A program made the position numbers and the translations under genes. Under the pieces are notes generated by a model, which saw nothing but the letters and a program-made list of their open reading frames with translations, did no database searches and had not been told where the DNA came from. Positions 8,413-17,622 of a stretch of DNA of 40,368 nucleotides are shown one piece after another (the first letter of the stretch is position 1; each line of letters starts with the position of its first letter). Source of the stretch: Deltaproteobacteria bacterium (GTDB lineage Bacteria > Myxococcota > JACRCW01); the NCBI GenBank assembly GCA_016218805.1, contig JACRCW010000083.1, forward strand, positions 1 to 40,368. The letters are read 5' to 3'.

Positions 8413-8491
8413 GCCACCCACCCGGTCCAAGTGTTTCGCCGCACCAGCACTATCACGGACTTGAGCGCGCACCCGAGGGCACGCGCCGCCG

Positions 8492-9688
8492 TCACGGGGC
8501 CACCAGCGCGCCGGCGTCAGGCGCCCACCCGCCCGCGTCCCACGCGCGTCCCCCGTCACACGCCTCCGCGCCGCAGGCGGCGGCCACGCAATGGAGCCCG
8601 GGGCACCCGGCGTCACACGGTTCACCCAGGCGTGCCGCGGCCACGCAGCGGCCACCGGTGCACGCGCTGTCAAAGCACGCCTCCGCCGCCCCCGCGCTGC
8701 ACGCATCCCCCGCGCGCGGCCGCGGCGTGCACGTGCCTGACACGCAGCGCTCATCCGCGCGGCAGATGGAGGAGGCGCCACACGCGCCGCCCGCCGGGGA
8801 GACGCGCACGGCCGCACAGCGCTGCGTGGTGGCGTCGCAGTACAGGCGGACACCGTCGTCGTGGCAGCGCGGCGCGCGCTGGCCGGCGGAGTCGCACGCG
8901 GCGCCCTCCTCGCCGGGGCCCAGGCAATGCGTGCCGCCGTCCGTGGCGGAGCACACCAGGCCCGGCGCGCACGGAAGGGAGAACCCGCCGCCCGCCTGAC
9001 AGTCCGCGCCCTCCACGCCCAGCGCCGTGCACACGCCCAGGGGCGGGAACGGCGGGAAACACATGCTGCCGGCGGGGCACGGTGTCGTCGTGCCGGTGCA
9101 CCCCTGGCCCAACCGGAGCGTGCCCGTGCAGCGCCCGTCCGTGCACAGCAGCCCCACCTGGCAGCCCGTGGGACCCCAGCACGGACCGCCCAACGGATAG
9201 CGCGCCACGCACAGACCGCAGGTGTCCGGTCCGCCGCTGCAGTACAGCCCCGGTGCGCACTCCGCCTCCATGGTGCACGGCTGGTCCGCCGTCACGCGCC
9301 CGCTGAACACATCCACGCAGGAGGGAGACGGAGCCTGGTCGCACGCCCGGTCGCGCTCAAACTCAATGCAACCGCGTGCGTGGCGCTTGTCGTAATGCAT
9401 GCGCCCCTGCTGTTCGGCGGCCCGCTGCGGGGCGCGCTCGCGCTCGCAGCGCGCGGTCATGGCGGGCTCGCAGCCCTCCACGTCCACCGCGGCGTACGTG
9501 GCCGGGTCACAGCGCTGCGCGTGCGCGCAGGCGGCGCCGGCCCACGCCGCGCAGAAGTCCGCGGCCGTGCCAGGCTGCGGCTCGGGGAAGGTGTTGAACG
9601 GCTCGGGCAGCACCGGTTCGCACCAGCAGCCCGGCACCTGCAGCGCCGCCAGCGTGGCCAGCACCGCCAACCACCGCCCACCGTGCAC
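8492..9688 (-). CDS. Cys-rich lipoprotein
   Basis: Roughly 400 residues. The GTG at 9688 gives a compact lipoprotein signal peptide ending Q-V-P-G-C and has GGAG 6 nt upstream; GTG at 9700 or 9703 are alternatives. The N-terminal 120 residues include D-F-C-A-A-W-A-G-A-A-C. The rest is a chain of Cys pairs spaced like Dickkopf-type or EB-type modules (C-A-P-G-L-Y-C, G-L-L-C-T-D-G-R-C, G-L-V-C-S). Such lipoproteins are abundant in myxobacterial envelopes and of unknown function. It ends 79 nt before the metallophosphoesterase-like gene. Confidence 0.8.
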   Translation of the reverse strand: MHGGRWLAVLATLAALQVPGCWCEPVLPEPFNTFPEPQPGTAADFCAAWAGAACAHAQRCDPATYAAVDVEGCEPAMTARCERERAPQRAAEQQGRMHYDKRHARGCIEFERDRACDQAPSPSCVDVFSGRVTADQPCTMEAECAPGLYCSGGPDTCGLCVARYPLGGPCWGPTGCQVGLLCTDGRCTGTLRLGQGCTGTTTPCPAGSMCFPPFPPLGVCTALGVEGADCQAGGGFSLPCAPGLVCSATDGGTHCLGPGEEGAACDSAGQRAPRCHDDGVRLYCDATTQRCAAVRVSPAGGACGASSICRADERCVSGTCTPRPRAGDACSAGAAEACFDSACTGGRCVAAARLGEPCDAGCPGLHCVAAACGAEACDGGRAWDAGGWAPDAGALVAP

Positions 9689-9803
9689 CCGTGTCTCCAC
9701 CACGCCGACCCGCCTCCGCCGTCCGCGAGGACCCCGGCGACTGTTACGGGACACCCCCGGGACGGGCAAGCCTCCTTGGCGGCGTGGGCGCAACCGGCGG
9801 CGG

Positions 9804-11057
9804 TCACCGCTGGGCACAGGCGCCCAGCAGCCGCACCAGGAAGTCCAGCATCCCCGTCGTCACGCCCGTGCCCTGCAACCGCTCCAGCGCGGCAAACAAC
9901 TCCATCCCCGCGCCGTCCACCAACAGAGGCAGCACAGACCCCACCACGTCACGCGCCAGCGTCTCGTCCAGCGCCAGGCGCCCGGTGACGCGCGCCAGGT
10001 ACGCGTTGAGCTCCGCGCCGGACCGCGAATCCACCGTCGCCGCCAGGTTGGGAACAAAGTCCCGCCACTGCAGGCTCTCCAGCCGGATGTAGTCGAACAA
10101 CATCCCCGCCATCTCATGCCCCGGGTCCTGGCGCCGCACGCACCCCAGCACCTGTTGCAGCGGCTGCAGCAGGCCCAGCTCCGGCGCCAAACCCAGGCCC
10201 AGCGCATCCAGAAACGCGTCCAGCCGTGCGCGGGTCTCCGCCGCCAGCCGCCGTCCCACAACGTCATCCACCTGCACGCGCAGGTTGCTCTCATAGTACT
10301 GCAGCGTGAAGGACGGTGAGACAATCCCGTCCACCAGCAGGTCCGCGAACAACTGGAACGCGGCCCGCCCGATGGCCGCGGGCCGCCCGGGCTCGTCAGA
10401 GAACTCCAGGCCGTCCAGCGCCTGGGACAGCGCGGGGTCAGCAATGAGCGCGGCCAGCGCGTCCAGCAGCGCGCTGGCAAACAACCGGGTCCCTGACGGG
10501 CAGCCCGCGCACGGCACGCGCACGGACAGCACGCGGTTCGCCAGCTGCATCACCGCCCGCGGCTGACAGACGCGCAGCGCGTCCGCCGTCACGCGCACGG
10601 GCCCGGCGTGCGGCCCCGCGGCAAACTCCTCGCCGGGCAGAAGCCCCAGCTTGGGTGACCCCACCACGTACCAGATGATCGCCCGCGCGTGCGGCGCCAG
10701 CCGCGCCAGGCTGTCCCCCGCCCGCAGGTCCTCCAGCGCCGGGACCAGGCCCCGCGGCGGCGCTTCCCTGAACAGTTCCAGCCCCACCCGCACCGCCTGC
10801 CGCCACTTGCCGGTCCGCACCAGCTTGTCCCGCACCAACTCCCCCAGCGGCTGCAGGTCCTCCCGGCTGGCCGCGCCAGTCACCGCCGCTCGTGCGCCCT
10901 CCAGGGTCCCGCACGCGCCGCCGTCCCCCGTCCCGGTGTTGGGCTCCATGTAGGGCGCCGGGTGACCTGCACCTCCACAGGCCACCAGGGCGGCCGCGGC
11001 CAGACCCGTGGACCACCGCCGCGGGGATGTGGTCCGTGGGTGCACGGGGGTGCTCAT
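9804..11057 (-). CDS. alpha-helical lipoprotein of unknown function
   Basis: The 417-residue product begins M-S-T-P-V-H-P-R with a signal peptide ending in lipobox L-V-A-C. The mature part is mostly helical, Leu/Ala/Arg-rich, with a C-V-P-C-A-G-C-like short Cys stretch (V-R-V-P-C-A-G-C) near the middle and repeated helices that resemble HEAT-like packing. No catalytic motif was seen. The start is chosen from the signal peptide; ribosome-binding evidence is weak and an ATG nine codons upstream is possible. It is the first gene of the leftward run that continues through the next lipoprotein. Confidence 0.75.
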   Translation of the reverse strand: MSTPVHPRTTSPRRWSTGLAAAALVACGGAGHPAPYMEPNTGTGDGGACGTLEGARAAVTGAASREDLQPLGELVRDKLVRTGKWRQAVRVGLELFREAPPRGLVPALEDLRAGDSLARLAPHARAIIWYVVGSPKLGLLPGEEFAAGPHAGPVRVTADALRVCQPRAVMQLANRVLSVRVPCAGCPSGTRLFASALLDALAALIADPALSQALDGLEFSDEPGRPAAIGRAAFQLFADLLVDGIVSPSFTLQYYESNLRVQVDDVVGRRLAAETRARLDAFLDALGLGLAPELGLLQPLQQVLGCVRRQDPGHEMAGMLFDYIRLESLQWRDFVPNLAATVDSRSGAELNAYLARVTGRLALDETLARDVVGSVLPLLVDGAGMELFAALERLQGTGVTTGMLDFLVRLLGACAQR

Positions 11058-11290
11058 GCCACAGCGCCGCGCCCGACGGAACATGTGTGGGGGCCGCCCC
11101 CCATCCACGGGGCGTGCACTGCCGTTCACACCCTGACACACGTGGGCCGGCGCCCCCGTCCCGGGGGGCGTGTGAACCGCCCCGGCCCGGCGCGTGCACA
11201 CGGCCAGCAACTGGAAAAGCGCCGGGGAGCGTGGTTCATTCCCGGTGTTCCCCGGCCGCGGGCATTTTGGCGCGGCCCCGGAGGTAGGCC

Positions 11291-12778
11291 ATGAGTCTGC
11301 ACCGTTGCGTCCTGGGCGTCCTCGCCACCCTGCTGTCCGGCAGCACTGCGCTGGCCAACACGGCCCCACCGGATACCGCCACGTCGGAGGAGGTCCACCG
11401 CCAGCGCATCCGCGCCGAGTTCCTGCTGCTGCAGGACGCCCGCACCACAACGTGGGGGTCGGACTTTGGCGTGGAGGGGCGGTTGCTGACCCTGCGCATC
11501 CCGCTGGCGCGCTGGGCGTACGAAGAGGCCCCCGTGGCGGGCTTCCTGCGCCAGCGCACCCGGCCCGTGCTGCAGCGGCTGCACCTGGCCGGCGAAGGCA
11601 CCGCCATCCGGGACGCCGTCATCAATGAGCTGCCCCCCTTCCGTCTCACCGTTGGCGGCGAGGGCAGCACCTTCAACGCGGAGTTCGGCGCCGTGGAGCA
11701 CACGCTGGGGCACGGCGCGCTGGTGCAGCGCTACACCAACAACCCCAACGGCGGGTTTGACATGAGCCGGCTGGGCCTGGTCATCGGCGCCAACGCCAAG
11801 GCGGTGGGCGGCAACCTGATGATCGCCAACCTGCTGGAGCCCGGGAAGCTGGTGGGCTTCAACGTGCACGGGCGGCCCATCCAGTGGTTCGCCGGTACGT
11901 ACTCCAACTTCCAGCCTGAGGCCGCCAGCAACTTTGACATGTACTCGCTGCTGATGAGCGCGCTCACCGTGGGCATCTCCGGCGCGGTGGACACCAGCGC
12001 GCCATCCGTGGTGGGCCAGTCCGTGGTCAACGGGAGCAGCCTGCCCCAGGCCATCCCCGGCACGGTGGGCGGCCTGTCCGGCGAGGTGGACGTGGGCATC
12101 AACCACTCCGTGCTGGCCGCGCACATCTACGGCAACCTGACGGGCCTGGGCCGCACGTTTGAAGAGGTCACCGTGGGGCCGGACGGGCGGCTGGGCACCG
12201 GGCTCACGCAGGCCTCGCTGTTTGGCGCCGGGGCCACCGTGGGCGCGCGGTTCAACATCTTCCTGGAGGTGCTCAAGATCGGCGGCGCGCTGGAATACCG
12301 CCTGGCCGGCCCCAACTTCACCCCGTCATGGTTTGACCGCTATTACGAGGGCGACCGCCTGTACGGCCTGGGCGGCGGCCCCAAGATCACGGAGCGGTCC
12401 ATGGGCCGCCACGGGTACAACCTGCAAATCGGCGCGCAGCTGCTCAAGACGCTGGGCGTGTTCTGGGAGATGGCGGACCTGGTCCAGGTGGACCCGCGCT
12501 TTGGCAAGAATGACGGCACCATGCGGCTGGGCGGCGTGCTGCACCTGTTTGGTGTGCTGGACTTCTTGGGCGCGTACGTGAACCGCGGCTTCAATGACTA
12601 CGGCCGCATGTTCCGCGGTGATGCCTCGTCCATGTACCTGGGTGAGGCGCGCCTCAACCTGGGGCCGCTCAACCTGGTGGGCCGGCAGTGGCGCACCTTT
12701 GAACAGCAGCCCACCGGCGGCACCCGCCCGCGGGATGGCTCCAGCGTCATGGCGGAGCTGGTCATCGGCCTGCTGTAG
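11291..12778 (+). CDS. putative outer-membrane or periplasmic protein
   Basis: The 495-residue protein has a cleavable signal peptide (cleavage likely after S-T-A-L-A at about residue 22) and GGAGGT 5-6 nt before the ATG. The mature part alternates Gly/aromatic strands, for example Y-N-L-Q-I-G-A-Q-L and L-G-G-V-L-H-L-F-G-V-L, and ends near a hydrophobic strand, which suggests a beta-rich outer-membrane protein. There is a conserved-looking H-T-L-G-H-G segment and a P-N-G-G-F-D-M-S-R-L-G block. No family name is recognised. It is divergent from the helical lipoprotein (233 nt between) and converges with the PilZ gene, with 3 nt separating them. Confidence 0.75.
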   Translation: MSLHRCVLGVLATLLSGSTALANTAPPDTATSEEVHRQRIRAEFLLLQDARTTTWGSDFGVEGRLLTLRIPLARWAYEEAPVAGFLRQRTRPVLQRLHLAGEGTAIRDAVINELPPFRLTVGGEGSTFNAEFGAVEHTLGHGALVQRYTNNPNGGFDMSRLGLVIGANAKAVGGNLMIANLLEPGKLVGFNVHGRPIQWFAGTYSNFQPEAASNFDMYSLLMSALTVGISGAVDTSAPSVVGQSVVNGSSLPQAIPGTVGGLSGEVDVGINHSVLAAHIYGNLTGLGRTFEEVTVGPDGRLGTGLTQASLFGAGATVGARFNIFLEVLKIGGALEYRLAGPNFTPSWFDRYYEGDRLYGLGGGPKITERSMGRHGYNLQIGAQLLKTLGVFWEMADLVQVDPRFGKNDGTMRLGGVLHLFGVLDFLGAYVNRGFNDYGRMFRGDASSMYLGEARLNLGPLNLVGRQWRTFEQQPTGGTRPRDGSSVMAELVIGLL

Positions 12779-12781
12779 GCC

Positions 12782-13471
12782 TCACGCCTCGGGCGGCCGC
12801 GAGCGGATCCGGTCCTTCACCTGCTGGATGATCTCGCTCTTGAGTTGGGCCACCAGCGCCGCCATCTTCTTCTTCTGGCGCTCGCTCTCAAACAGGAACT
12901 TCACGCCCATTCCCGCCGGCTGCGCCCTGCGCGTCCAGCACACCACGCCGCGCAGCCTGAGCGGCAGCAGCGCACCGGGGACGTCCACCTTCAGCGGCAT
13001 GATGGTCCCCAGCGGCACCAGCCGGTCCGTCACAATGAACGCGCCGCCCTGGCTGACGTCGTCGGTCCAGTCCGTGATGAACGCGCTGTCGCTGCGGTAG
13101 GCAATCTGCAGGCTCACCGGGAAGCGGTGGTCGGAGCGTTCGGTGAACGCAATGTCCTTGCCGTGCGCAAAGTCCAGCACCAGGTCGCGCGTGTCGCGCT
13201 CGCTCTCCAGGAACTCCACGCCCATGCCGGGAAACTGCCCGGGCGGCCCACCCGGCTCGTCCCGCCAGCGGACCAGGCCGCGCAGGCGGAACGTGCGCTG
13301 CTCCTGCAGGAAGTTCAGTTCCAGGTCCAACGTTTCACCGGGGCGGTACCGCAGGGCGCCCGGGACCACCAGGCCGCCGTGCCCGTCCCCGGGGATGTAC
13401 TGGTCAAGGAAGCTCTGCCGGTGCCGCAGCGGCACCAGCACGGTGGGGCGGGCCTTTGCGCGCGCGGCCAA
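12782..13471 (-). CDS. tandem PilZ-domain protein
   Basis: Two PilZ-like halves of about 100 residues are present. The second has a complete cyclic-di-GMP signature: R-S-D-H-R (RxxxR) followed by D-V-S-Q-G-G (D/NxSxxG). The first half keeps the barrel pattern but lacks an obvious RxxxR, so it may be structural. This arrangement fits the Myxococcus paralogous PilZ family. The start is unusual: TTG at 13471, chosen because A-A-G-G-A-G-G lies 11 nt before it and just after the stop of the upstream lipoprotein (20-nt gap), suggesting coupled translation. The longer frame into the upstream gene is unlikely. It is probably a cytoplasmic cyclic-di-GMP receptor. Confidence 0.85.
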   Translation of the reverse strand: MAARAKARPTVLVPLRHRQSFLDQYIPGDGHGGLVVPGALRYRPGETLDLELNFLQEQRTFRLRGLVRWRDEPGGPPGQFPGMGVEFLESERDTRDLVLDFAHGKDIAFTERSDHRFPVSLQIAYRSDSAFITDWTDDVSQGGAFIVTDRLVPLGTIMPLKVDVPGALLPLRLRGVVCWTRRAQPAGMGVKFLFESERQKKKMAALVAQLKSEIIQQVKDRIRSRPPEA

Positions 13472-13490
13472 GCGGGAGCTGCCCTCCTTG

Positions 13491-15476
13491 TCAGTGCGGC
13501 ACCACCAGCGGGTCCACGGCCAGCTTGCTGGCAACCTGGCGGTTGAGGTCCAACTCCGGTTTCACCGACGCCAGGTACGCGTGCCCCCCAGCCACGGCGA
13601 CATCCGTGTAGAAGCCGTACGGCCCCGGCGTGCTGCCCTCCAGCGGATCCCAGACGGTCCACTCCCCGCTGGGTTCGCGCTGGGCCACGCGCAGGTCCAG
13701 GTCCGTCTGCTCCTGGTAGACCACGTACGCGGTGGCGTCCTGGCCAAACACCAGCGAGGCCCCCGCGCCCAACAGGTGATAGCCCGGCGGGCTGCCGCGC
13801 CCGCTCTCCACGACGTGAAACTGCCCGGAGGCCAGCGTGGCGGATGCGTAGTAGCGCAGCTCCTGGCGGCCCTGGTCCACGTACACCATGCCCACCTTCC
13901 CGTTGGGGTCCACCGCCACGGACACGTACTGTCCCACGTCCGAATCCGCCCGCCCCGCCTGGCCGTCCCCGTCAATGGTCACCGTGACGGGCGTCCCCGT
14001 TCCCTGCACGCGGACCGCGCGCAGGTTGCCGCCCACCCCGTCGTACCAGGCGGCCACCACCGCGTCGGCAAACGCAGCCACGGACGTGAACAACCCCATG
14101 GCGCGCGGCAGGCCCTCAATGGGCGGTGACCCCAGGCCCGCGCACTCCACTCCGCTGCCGGTGTCCACGCACGCCTGGCTGGACGAACATGACGGTGTGC
14201 AGGTGGAAGCGTTGGGCCGGCACGCTGCGCCGGAGCCACCGTCAGTGCCGCTGGCCAGCACGCACGTGGAGTTGGCACTGCATGCGCCGTTGCACGGATC
14301 AAAGTCCGGCGCCTGTTCCAGCACGGAGGTGGTCCAATCCGCCGCGGAGGACGGGCTGGGCGTCCGCGCCAGGGCCAGGCGCGCCGCGCTGGCGGGGCGT
14401 CCGTCCGCGCCGGTGAGCCCGGTGGCAAAGTATGCCAGGACGGGCACGCCGTCTGAGGGGCGGAACGCCAGTGACGCGAACTGCCCGGCCACCCCGTCAT
14501 CATCCACCGTGTGGATGCTCCACTGCCCGGGCGCCACGTTGAGGGCGTACTTGAGCGCGCCGTGCGTGGCGTCAAAATACGCAATGTGCAGCCGCCCCAG
14601 GGCGTCCAGCGCGGCGGAGGCAAACTTCCCCACGTCGTCCCCCGGCTCCGTGATGCCGCGCCGTGGGCCGGTCACCGCACCGCCCAGCGTGCCGGTGGCG
14701 GGGAAGCCGTCCACGTACTCCACGTCCACCCGCTCCCCGGTCCGCCAATGGTGCACCACCACCAGGTCGCCGTAGCTCATGTCATACGCGGCCACGTCCA
14801 CAAACATCCCGCCCGCCACCACGGACGCGTAGTTGCCCAACACGCCGGGGCTGAGCGGCGGGAGCGGGAGGCACTCACACTCCCAGGCGCAGCAGATCTC
14901 CCCGCGCATGGTCTGCGGATCCTTGAGGACCAACAGGCTGCCCAGCCCGCAGGACTGCGCGCAGCCGGCGTGGTCCAGCGCCGGGTGACAGGACGCGGTG
15001 CCCACGTCACACACCTGACCGGCGGGGCAGCCGCTGCCGCACGGGCTGGTCCCCACGCACGAGCCCTTGTAGCAGTGCAGCCCGGCTTCGCACGGCGCGT
15101 CGCCGACGCAGGAGGGGAATTCGCAGATCTTGAAGCCGGCAGGCTCCACGCACTTCTGCCCGCGCAGCGTGCAGTCCGCCTCCGTGGTGCACTGCGTGTC
15201 ATTGGAGCGGCTGCGGCAGGTGTTGATGGCCAGGTCACACCGCGTGCCGGGACAGCACTCCGCGTCAGCCTCACAGAACGTGATCTGGCATTTGCCGTCC
15301 CGGTAGCTCTGCAGGTCCGGGCACTCGGTGGCCACGTCACAACTGGGGCCCGCGGGAGTCCCGCTGCTGCCCTCGTCACCCTGCAGATCAATGGCCTCAC
15401 AGCCGGCGCACCCGGACAGCGCCCAACCCGCGAGCCAGCACCCCGCCCACGCGGCGTGCCCCAGCCTTGGCCTCAT
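13491..15476 (-). CDS. lipoprotein with Cys-rich N-terminus and propeller-like repeats
   Basis: The 661-residue product starts at ATG 15476 with GGAGG 4 nt upstream. The signal peptide ends L-S-G-C. The first ~200 mature residues carry closely spaced Cys modules (C-E-A-D-A-E-C-C-P-G-T-R-C type). After that come beta repeats of the form V-G-x-F/Y-x-S-x-A-x-D-x-x-G-x-x-x-x-x-Y-x-D, seen at least twice, as in BNR-like or integrin-like propellers; a second Cys-rich insertion separates them. It is probably a surface lipoprotein that binds or senses an external ligand. Its stop lies within the ribosome-binding region of the PilZ gene, so both are likely one operon. Confidence 0.82.
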   Translation of the reverse strand: MRPRLGHAAWAGCWLAGWALSGCAGCEAIDLQGDEGSSGTPAGPSCDVATECPDLQSYRDGKCQITFCEADAECCPGTRCDLAINTCRSRSNDTQCTTEADCTLRGQKCVEPAGFKICEFPSCVGDAPCEAGLHCYKGSCVGTSPCGSGCPAGQVCDVGTASCHPALDHAGCAQSCGLGSLLVLKDPQTMRGEICCAWECECLPLPPLSPGVLGNYASVVAGGMFVDVAAYDMSYGDLVVVHHWRTGERVDVEYVDGFPATGTLGGAVTGPRRGITEPGDDVGKFASAALDALGRLHIAYFDATHGALKYALNVAPGQWSIHTVDDDGVAGQFASLAFRPSDGVPVLAYFATGLTGADGRPASAARLALARTPSPSSAADWTTSVLEQAPDFDPCNGACSANSTCVLASGTDGGSGAACRPNASTCTPSCSSSQACVDTGSGVECAGLGSPPIEGLPRAMGLFTSVAAFADAVVAAWYDGVGGNLRAVRVQGTGTPVTVTIDGDGQAGRADSDVGQYVSVAVDPNGKVGMVYVDQGRQELRYYASATLASGQFHVVESGRGSPPGYHLLGAGASLVFGQDATAYVVYQEQTDLDLRVAQREPSGEWTVWDPLEGSTPGPYGFYTDVAVAGGHAYLASVKPELDLNRQVASKLAVDPLVVPH

Positions 15477-15754
15477 GCCACCTCCAACTTGCGACCGTGT
15501 CCAAAACGCCAAGCCCCACGCGGGGTTGGGTACTCTTACACGACGCAGGCGGCCCGTGCCACTGCGCGTGCGGATGCCGCAGCGCGGCATTCCGGTCCGT
15601 GCAGCAAAAGGGGGCTGATGTAGGTGGACGTTGGGCATCCCGGCGTGGATAATGCCGCGTCCCAGTTTCCCGGGATCCCGCGATCGCCCTGGCTGCGACG
15701 TGAAGCCGGGAACATACGGGGGCGGTGGAACGCGCCGCCCGACGGAGTTGGCAC

Positions 15755-17497
15755 ATGAACGGCCTCCAGGCAGCGCAACTGCAGAACCGGGCAAACACCA
15801 TGCTGGACGCGTGGCTCAAGACGGCCACGGGGTCGGAGTCCGTCAAGGGCACCACCGTTTCCAAGCGGGAGGCCAACGCGCTGCTGGCGCAGGCCAAGGG
15901 GCTGCCAGCGGGCGAGCTGGAGAACCTCAAGAAGGCGTTCCTGGCGTCCATCCAGGCCAACACGTTCACCGTGGCGCCGGACGCGCAGAAGGTGTTTGCG
16001 GAGTTCTTCAAGGTGCCGGCGGAGTCCATCCCCGTCACGTCCACCGCGCGCTCCCAGGTCAACAGCGCCCAGCAGACGCGCGTGGCCAATGAGAGCGAAC
16101 ACCGCAGCAAGGTGTCCAGCAAGGAGGTGCGGGACTTTGTGAAGAACGCGGAGGCCCTGCCGCCCAACCTCAAGGAGCTGGTGGGCAACGCGCTGATGGG
16201 GCAACTGCAGGCGGGCAACTACAAGCTGGACGCTGACGCGCGGGCCATGCTGACGCGTTTTGTGGCGCAGGCGGGCGGCAACGGCAACGGGATGTCCATG
16301 ACGGAGGGCGCGCGGCTGGCCACCGACCTGCAGTCCGGCGCCGCCGCGCTGGACCGCGTGGTGCGCGGCCAGATGATGAACGCACCGCGCCACATGCTGG
16401 CCGAGGTGGTCAACCGCGTGGAGGGCCGCGGCGGCCTGGACGCGCTGGACCGCAGCCTGTCATTGGGCGCGCAGCCCATGAGCTACGCGCAATACGTGGC
16501 CATGCACGGCGGCAGCTTTGAGGACATCCTGTTTGCCTTCCTCATGCAGCTGGCCGACAAGGCCGACAAGAAGCTGATGGAGAAGATGAAGGAGATGGAG
16601 CGCACCGAGAAGCTCCAGGCCAAGACCGGCCAGGCGGATGCGCGCATCAAGGAGCTGCTGGGTGAGCCCGGCGCCACCGCGCCCGGCGCCACGCCCGGGG
16701 CGGCGGGCGGAGGGGTGGGCAAGGTCAGTTCGCAGCTGGATGCGCTGGTGCAGTCCGTCCATTCCATGGTGCAGGCGGACAGCGCCGGCGGCGCGCAGGT
16801 GACGCAGGCCGAGGCGGACAAGCTGGTGGCCCGCCTGGAGACCCTGCCCCCCAAGGTGCAGGACCTGCTGGCCGGCTCCATTGCTGCGGCCATGCGTTCA
16901 GCCACGATGAACATGCAGCCCGAGGCGCAGGAAGCGCTGGTGAAGTGGGGCAAGGGCGTGCGCGGTGACGCGTTTGACATCCAGAAGACCGCCGAGCCGC
17001 CGCCCCCGCCGCCGGAACACGGCAAGATTGGCGAGCAGCTGGCCAAGAGCGGGAAGCTGGAGGACAAGCTGGCCGCGTTCCTGGTGGACACGCTGACCAG
17101 CGACACCATGACCCTGAAGGAGAAGTTCAAGCCCTTCAAGGCGCTGCGTGACGAGGTGGACAAGACCATGGGCCCGATGGCCCAGCAGGTCATTCCGCAG
17201 ATGGCTGAGCCGCCGGCGGACGCTGCGCCCGCCAAGAAGACCCACAAGGGCAAGCCCAAGATGGCCGCCGAGGAGGCCGCGCCGCCCCCCGCCCCCGCCG
17301 CCATGCAGGCACCGCAGGGTCCCGCGGGCGAGCCGCAGCCCGGCACGCTGCCCGACGAGCCCGCCAAGTCCGACGCGACCAACCAGAACGAACTGCAGCG
17401 CATCATGAACGAGCGCAACCGCATCTTTGAGATGCTCTCCAACATGATGAAGGCCATGCACGACATGATCATGACCAGCGTGCGGAACATGCGCTGA
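15755..17497 (+). CDS. cytosolic helical protein with three related ~50-residue repeats
   Basis: The 580-residue protein starts at ATG 15755 with GGAG 8 nt upstream; there is no signal peptide. Three related helical units begin V-S-K-R-E-A-N-A-L-L, V-S-S-K-E-V-R-D-F-V and V-T-Q-A-E-A-D-K-L-V, each continuing L-P-x-x-x-x-x-L and ending near a P-D-A/P-E-A helix. Between units 2 and 3 lies a Met/Lys-rich amphipathic stretch (F-E-D-I-L-F-A-F-L-M-Q-L-A-D-K-A). The C-terminus is Pro/Ala-rich and then a Met-rich helix ending S-V-R-N-M-R. This reminds me of secreted helical proteins, but I cannot assign a family. Its stop overlaps the next ATG by one base. Confidence 0.8.
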   Translation: MNGLQAAQLQNRANTMLDAWLKTATGSESVKGTTVSKREANALLAQAKGLPAGELENLKKAFLASIQANTFTVAPDAQKVFAEFFKVPAESIPVTSTARSQVNSAQQTRVANESEHRSKVSSKEVRDFVKNAEALPPNLKELVGNALMGQLQAGNYKLDADARAMLTRFVAQAGGNGNGMSMTEGARLATDLQSGAAALDRVVRGQMMNAPRHMLAEVVNRVEGRGGLDALDRSLSLGAQPMSYAQYVAMHGGSFEDILFAFLMQLADKADKKLMEKMKEMERTEKLQAKTGQADARIKELLGEPGATAPGATPGAAGGGVGKVSSQLDALVQSVHSMVQADSAGGAQVTQAEADKLVARLETLPPKVQDLLAGSIAAAMRSATMNMQPEAQEALVKWGKGVRGDAFDIQKTAEPPPPPPEHGKIGEQLAKSGKLEDKLAAFLVDTLTSDTMTLKEKFKPFKALRDEVDKTMGPMAQQVIPQMAEPPADAAPAKKTHKGKPKMAAEEAAPPPAPAAMQAPQGPAGEPQPGTLPDEPAKSDATNQNELQRIMNERNRIFEMLSNMMKAMHDMIMTSVRNMR

Positions 17498-17619
17498 TGC
17501 GGACGCGCCTGCTCGCCGTGGTGGCGCTGCTGCTGCTGGGCGCGCTGGCCACGGCGTGCGGCGTCAAGGGCGCACCCCGCCCGCCCCGCAGGACCGCCGC
17601 CACCACCACCGCGCGCTGA
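17497..17619 (+). CDS. LptM/YifL-like micro-lipoprotein
   Basis: A 40-residue ORF starts in the TGATG overlap with the stop of the helical-repeat gene. It encodes a signal peptide with lipobox A-T-A-C followed by C-G-V-K-G-A-P-R-P-P. LptM (YifL) proteins have C-G-x-K-G-P-L-x-x-P at this point, and this match is good although the Leu is absent. LptM assists assembly of the LptD lipopolysaccharide translocon in enterobacteria; whether that role applies here is inference. The one-base overlap implies coupled translation. It is too short for most gene finders. Confidence 0.6.
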   Translation: MRTRLLAVVALLLLGALATACGVKGAPRPPRRTAATTTAR

Positions 17620-17622
17620 GCG

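Noticed and set aside
7582..9988. Long plus-strand frames opposite nadD, the phosphoesterase-like gene and the lipoprotein
   Set aside because: Composition artefacts (Arg/Pro/Ala-rich) opposite genes with clear motifs.
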